DNA from: Solirubrobacterales bacterium 70-9
GTDB taxonomy: Bacteria > Actinomycetota > Thermoleophilia > Solirubrobacterales > 70-9
Reading direction: 5' to 3'
NCBI GenBank assembly: GCA_001898095.1
Contig: MKSH01000109.1
Coordinates: 13,010 to 21,629 of the forward strand
Length of the DNA stretch: 8,620 bases
The notes beneath the pieces are model-generated. The model was not told the origin of the DNA, made no database searches, and saw nothing but the letters and a program-made list of their open reading frames with translations. Shown here one piece after another: positions 6,021 to 8,620 of the stretch (position 1 is the first letter of the stretch; the number at the start of each line of letters is the position of its first letter). The position numbers were made by a program, and so were the translations under genes.

Positions 6021-6133
6021 GCGAGGCGGGGGAGGCCCCTCTCACTCAACTTTTTTGAGGGTCGCGTGCGGACGTCCGAGAAGCCATCCCGTCAAAAAAG
6101 TACAAGCCGTTCGAGGGTCCTCCCCCGCCTCGC
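6021..6133. repeat. Nested 113-bp palindrome between divergent promoters
   Basis: GCGAGGCGGGGGAGG at 6021-6035 is the exact reverse complement of 6119-6133 (15 bp). After one mismatch CCCTC 6037-6041 pairs with GAGGG 6113-6117. Inside, ACTTTTTTGA 6049-6058 is the exact reverse complement of TCAAAAAAGT 6092-6101 (10 bp), and the interior holds the perfect 10-bp palindrome CGGACGTCCG at 6069-6078. The element lies between the divergent carboxylase and PHP genes. It could be an operator, a cruciform, a structured leader, or a small palindromic insertion; no target-site duplication is clear at its ends. Confidence 0.8.
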
Positions 6134-6155
6134 ATCACGGGCCAGCTCTGGCAAA

Positions 6156-6161
6156 TAGGCT
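6156..6161 (+). promoter_or_regulatory. -10 element for the PHP phosphoesterase gene
   Basis: AAATAGGCT at 6153-6161 contains TAGGCT, a TANNNT match, 35 bp upstream of the PHP start. It implies a transcription start near 6168 and a leader of about 29 nt that carries a Shine-Dalgarno. The 9-mer matches the carboxylase -10 (AAATAGACT) with one change and is its mirror image about the palindrome centre. No -35 hexamer is evident; the palindrome ends where a -35 would be. Confidence 0.45.
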
Positions 6162-6185
6162 GCGTCGACGATGTCGATCTCAGCG

Positions 6186-6192
6186 ACGGAGG
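6186..6192 (+). promoter_or_regulatory. Ribosome binding site of the PHP gene
   Basis: ACGGAGG is followed by four C residues and the ATG at 6197. It is the clearest Shine-Dalgarno before a gene start in the window; the sucC, HAD, sulfatase and carboxylase starts lack one. It supports the chosen start, which also gives the normal short N-terminus before the PHP motif. Confidence 0.6.
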
Positions 6193-6196
6193 CCCC

Positions 6197-7006
6197 ATGC
6201 TGATCGAGCTGCAGTCGCACTCCACCCACTCCGATGGTCAGCTGGCCCCCGCCGATGTCGTCGCCGAAGCCGCCAAGGCCGGCGTGACCACGCTCGCCCT
6301 CTCCGACCACGACGCGGTGGCCGGGGTCGCCGAGGCGATGGCAGCGGGACAGGAGCTCGGGGTCGAGATCGTCCCGGCGGTGGAGATGAGCTGCGTGCAT
6401 GAGTACGCGGAAGACCTGCATATCTGCGGCTACTGGGTCGACCTGGAGAAGATCGAGCCGACTTGCGAGCGGGCACAGCAGGAACGGCGGAACCGGGCCG
6501 GGGAGATCGTCGACAATCTGCGCGGGTTCGGGTTCGATCTCACGCTCGAGGACGCGATCCGCGAAGCCGGCGGCGCCGACTCGATCGGCCGTCCCCACAT
6601 CGCCAAGGCCGCCGGCGCTACCGGGGACCTCGGGCCCTTCTTCGAGGAGTACCTGGTGCCGGGCGCGAAAGCCTTCGTCCCGCGGCGCTGGCCAAACGCC
6701 GAGGAGGCGATCGGGCTGATCCGCGAGGCGGGCGGCGTCGCCGTCATCGCCCACCCCTACTGGGACATCTCGGCCCCGGGGGAGGTCGACGACCTGATCC
6801 GCTCCCTCGGCGCCGACGGGGTCGAGACCTTCTACCCGACTCATTCTCGCGAGCAGACGGTGCACCTGCTGGAGCTGTGCGACGAGCTCGGCCTCGTCCC
6901 GACCGGCTCCTCCGACTACCACGGGCCGACCCACAAGACCTTCGCCAAGTTCGGCGCCTACGACACCTACGGCCTCGGCGAGCCCCGCGTCCCGGCCAAG
7001 CCGTGA
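6197..7006 (+). CDS. PHP-domain phosphoesterase (possible 3',5'-nucleoside bisphosphate phosphatase)
   Basis: A 269-residue soluble metal-dependent phosphoesterase of the PHP family (COG0613-like, the group that includes E. coli YciV/RNase AM and 3',5'-nucleoside bisphosphate phosphatases). Motif I is LQSHSTHSDG at 5-14, motif II SDHD at 36-39, then E63 in VPAVEMS, H76 in DLHICGY, RPHIAKA at 132-138 (H134), AVIAHPY at 182-188 (H186) and SSDYHG at 238-243 (D240, H242), so nearly the whole trinuclear metal site is present. The exception is the first His of the HxH motif: codon 6 is CAG, giving Gln. Residues 85-170 form the helical insertion usual in this subgroup. Length is normal. The gene runs convergently into cysNC, with 2 bp between the two stop codons. 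If the substrate is pAp, the product of PAPS-using reactions, the pairing with a PAPS-forming enzyme would make sense; that is inference, and RNA or other phosphoester substrates are equally possible. Confidence 0.88.
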   Translation: MLIELQSHSTHSDGQLAPADVVAEAAKAGVTTLALSDHDAVAGVAEAMAAGQELGVEIVPAVEMSCVHEYAEDLHICGYWVDLEKIEPTCERAQQERRNRAGEIVDNLRGFGFDLTLEDAIREAGGADSIGRPHIAKAAGATGDLGPFFEEYLVPGAKAFVPRRWPNAEEAIGLIREAGGVAVIAHPYWDISAPGEVDDLIRSLGADGVETFYPTHSREQTVHLLELCDELGLVPTGSSDYHGPTHKTFAKFGAYDTYGLGEPRVPAKP

Positions 7007-7008
7007 GT

Positions 7009-8620
7009 TTAGGAGAGCAAGCCCAGGACCTGGCGGACGGCCTCTTCGAGGTCCGGTGAGGTCACCAGGTCGGGGCTGGTCGGCGCCTCGTAGGGGGAGC
7101 CGACGCCGGTCAGGTCCTTGATCTCCCCCGCCCGCGCCTTTGCGTAGAGGCCCTTCGGGTCGCGCCGTTCGCACTCCTCCAGCGGGGTGTCGACGAAGAC
7201 CTCGAAGAAGGGGATCCCGGCCTCCTTGTGGATCGCCCGCACCCGGTCACGCTCGGCGCGGTAGGGGCTGACCAGCGAGGCGATCGCGATCGTGCCCGAT
7301 TCGGCGAGGATCTTCGCCACCTCGCCGACCCGACGCACGTTCTCGTTGCGATCCTCCTCGGAGAAGCCGAGGTTCGAGTTCAGGCCGTGGCGCAGGTTGT
7401 CGCCGTCGAGCATGAAGGCGGGGCGGCCGGCGGAGACCAGCGTGTGCTCGATCGCGGTGGCGATCGTCGACTTGCCCGAGCCCGAGAGGCCGGTCATCCA
7501 GATCGTCGCCCCCGCGGTCCCGAGCGCCTTCGCCCGCTCCTCGCGGGAGAGCTTCGACGGATGGAAGGTGATGTTCTCGGCCACCGGGGTGCTGAGCGGC
7601 ACTTCGCCGGTGTCGACCGCCACGTCGCCGCCGGCGCCGATGATCATCCCCGCCGCCACCGTCAGGTCGGTCGCCGGGTCGACGAGGATGAAGCTGCCGG
7701 TGGTGCGGTTCAGCCGGTAGGTGTCGAAGAACAGCGGCGAGGCGGTCTCGATCGTGACCCGGCCGATGTCGTTGACCTCGAGCGTCTCCGCCTCGCGGTC
7801 GGCGTGCAGGGTGTCGACGTCGAGCTGGTAGTGCAGCGTCTCCACCTCGGCGGCGACCCAGCGGGTCGTGTGCTTCAGCTGGTACGGGATGCCGGTGCGC
7901 AGGTGCGAGGTGTCGTCGAACCAGCAGATCCGCGCGTCGAAGCGACGGTTCACGGTCGGCTGGTTCTGCGGCCGGCAGATCATGTCGCCGCGGGAGATGT
8001 CGACCTCGTCCTCCAGCCGCACGGTCACCGCCATCGGCGGGAAAGCCTGGGCGACCGGCCCGTCGGGGGTGTCGATCGCGGCGATCTTCGACGCTTTGCG
8101 CGAGGGCAGCACCATCACTTCGTCGCCCTGCTTGAAGATGCCGCCGGCGACCGAGCCGGCGAAGCCCCGGTAGTCGCGGTTCTCGGCCGACTGCGGCCGG
8201 ATCACGTACTGGACCGGGAAGCGGTTGTCGACCAGGTTGCGGTCGGAGGCGATGTGGACGTCCTCGAGGTGGCCGAGCAACGGCTGCCCGTGGAACCAGG
8301 GCATGTTGGTCGAGGACTCGACCACGTTGTCCCCGGCCAGCGCCGAGATCGGCACGAAGCTGAGGTCGGTGATGTCGAGCTTCGCGGCGAAGGCGGTGAA
8401 CTCCTCGCGGATCTCGTCGTAGACCTGCTGCGAATAGTCGACCAGGTCCATTTTGTTCACGCAGAGGACCAGGTGGGGCACGCCGAGCATCGAGGAGAGC
8501 AGCGCGTGGCGGCGGGTCTGTTCGAGCACGCCTTTGCGCGCGTCGATCAGCAGCAGCGCCAGGTTCGCGGTCGAGGCGCCGGTGACCATGTTGCGCGTGT
8601 ACTGGATGTGGCCGGGCGTG
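7009..8620 (-). CDS. cysNC: CysN-CysC fusion: ATP sulfurylase GTPase subunit plus adenylylsulfate (APS) kinase, N-terminus cut by the window edge
   Basis: A bifunctional sulfate-activation enzyme (NodQ/CysNC type). The CysN half is an EF-Tu-like GTPase that, with CysD, drives APS formation from ATP and sulfate; the CysC half phosphorylates APS to PAPS. Numbering from the internal ATG at 8589: the frame is open to the edge and reads TPGHIQYTRN just before it, the G3 motif (D)TPGH, so the true start and the P-loop (roughly 90 residues) lie beyond base 8620. G4 is NKMD at 45-48 and G5 SALAG at 82-86; beta-barrel domains II and III cover about 120-345. After a short linker, residues 360-526 are a complete APS kinase: P-loop GLSGSGKS 367-374, DGDNLRHGLNSNLGFS 395-410, RNENVRR 414-420, and the DPKGLYAKARAGEI region 477-490. 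CysD would be expected upstream on the minus strand, outside the window. The stop is 2 bp from that of the convergent PHP gene, leaving no room for a separate terminator. Confidence 0.96.
   Translation of the reverse strand, partial: TPGHIQYTRNMVTGASTANLALLLIDARKGVLEQTRRHALLSSMLGVPHLVLCVNKMDLVDYSQQVYDEIREEFTAFAAKLDITDLSFVPISALAGDNVVESSTNMPWFHGQPLLGHLEDVHIASDRNLVDNRFPVQYVIRPQSAENRDYRGFAGSVAGGIFKQGDEVMVLPSRKASKIAAIDTPDGPVAQAFPPMAVTVRLEDEVDISRGDMICRPQNQPTVNRRFDARICWFDDTSHLRTGIPYQLKHTTRWVAAEVETLHYQLDVDTLHADREAETLEVNDIGRVTIETASPLFFDTYRLNRTTGSFILVDPATDLTVAAGMIIGAGGDVAVDTGEVPLSTPVAENITFHPSKLSREERAKALGTAGATIWMTGLSGSGKSTIATAIEHTLVSAGRPAFMLDGDNLRHGLNSNLGFSEEDRNENVRRVGEVAKILAESGTIAIASLVSPYRAERDRVRAIHKEAGIPFFEVFVDTPLEECERRDPKGLYAKARAGEIKDLTGVGSPYEAPTSPDLVTSPDLEEAVRQVLGLLS

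Noticed and set aside
6013..6141. ATCAGGGA and ATCACGGG flanking the 113-bp palindrome as a target-site duplication
   Set aside because: The two differ and are offset relative to the palindrome ends, so the evidence for a transposed element is insufficient.
8587..8589. ATG at 8589 as the start of the CysN-CysC protein
   Set aside because: The frame is open to the window edge and the residues before it, TPGHIQYTRN, are the conserved GTPase G3 motif, so this Met is internal.
1..8620. tRNA, rRNA, CRISPR array, phage, transposase or toxin-antitoxin genes
   Set aside because: I looked for cloverleaf-like ends, regularly spaced repeats and recognisable mobile-element or toxin motifs and found none.

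Overview
The window is GC-rich throughout, with strong G/C preference at third codon positions. The gene set is that of a free-living high-GC Gram-positive bacterium: an acyl-CoA carboxylase alpha chain with a fused biotin carrier, a CysN-CysC fusion, an exported formylglycine sulfatase, -10 elements of the TAGRCT/TAGGGT type and few Shine-Dalgarno sequences. I infer an actinobacterium, possibly a deep lineage such as Thermoleophilia/Solirubrobacterales. The phylum is fairly likely; the finer placement is a guess from protein style only.

Layout, left to right. (1) The minus-strand sucC (succinyl-CoA synthetase beta chain) is cut by the left edge. (2) Divergent from it on the plus strand are a HAD-superfamily hydrolase of haloacid dehalogenase type and then a secreted sulfatase with an extremely charged C-terminal tail. 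(3) A 523-bp gene-free stretch separates the sulfatase from the convergent acyl-CoA carboxylase gene. It holds a 16-bp direct repeat, two homologous 58-nt perfect-arm hairpins and a compound hairpin at the carboxylase stop codon. (4) The minus-strand biotin carboxylase/BCCP gene is complete. (5) A 213-bp divergent promoter region contains a nested 113-bp palindrome with a near-matching -10 element placed symmetrically on each side. (6) A plus-strand PHP-domain phosphoesterase follows. (7) A minus-strand cysN-cysC fusion is cut by the right edge, and its stop codon lies 2 bp from that of the PHP gene.

The proteins touch central metabolism (TCA succinyl-CoA step, acyl-CoA carboxylation) and sulfur metabolism (sulfate ester hydrolysis outside the cell, sulfate activation to APS/PAPS inside). 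The PHP protein belongs to a family that includes 3',5'-nucleoside bisphosphate phosphatases. It could therefore remove the pAp by-product of PAPS use, which would link it to its convergent neighbour; that is inference.

No phage, transposase, CRISPR, toxin-antitoxin or defence gene is visible, so I do not claim a new multi-gene system. The most unusual material is non-coding. The twin hairpins have identical geometry (19-nt arm, 20-nt loop, 19-nt arm) and differ at stem positions only by compensated changes. The symmetric divergent-promoter palindrome is the other strong candidate. Smaller oddities are a Gln in place of the first metal-binding His of the PHP motif, a 48-bp internal duplication in the sulfatase tail, a codon-use shift across the two central genes and a short AT-rich codon patch with a TTA codon inside the carboxylase gene.
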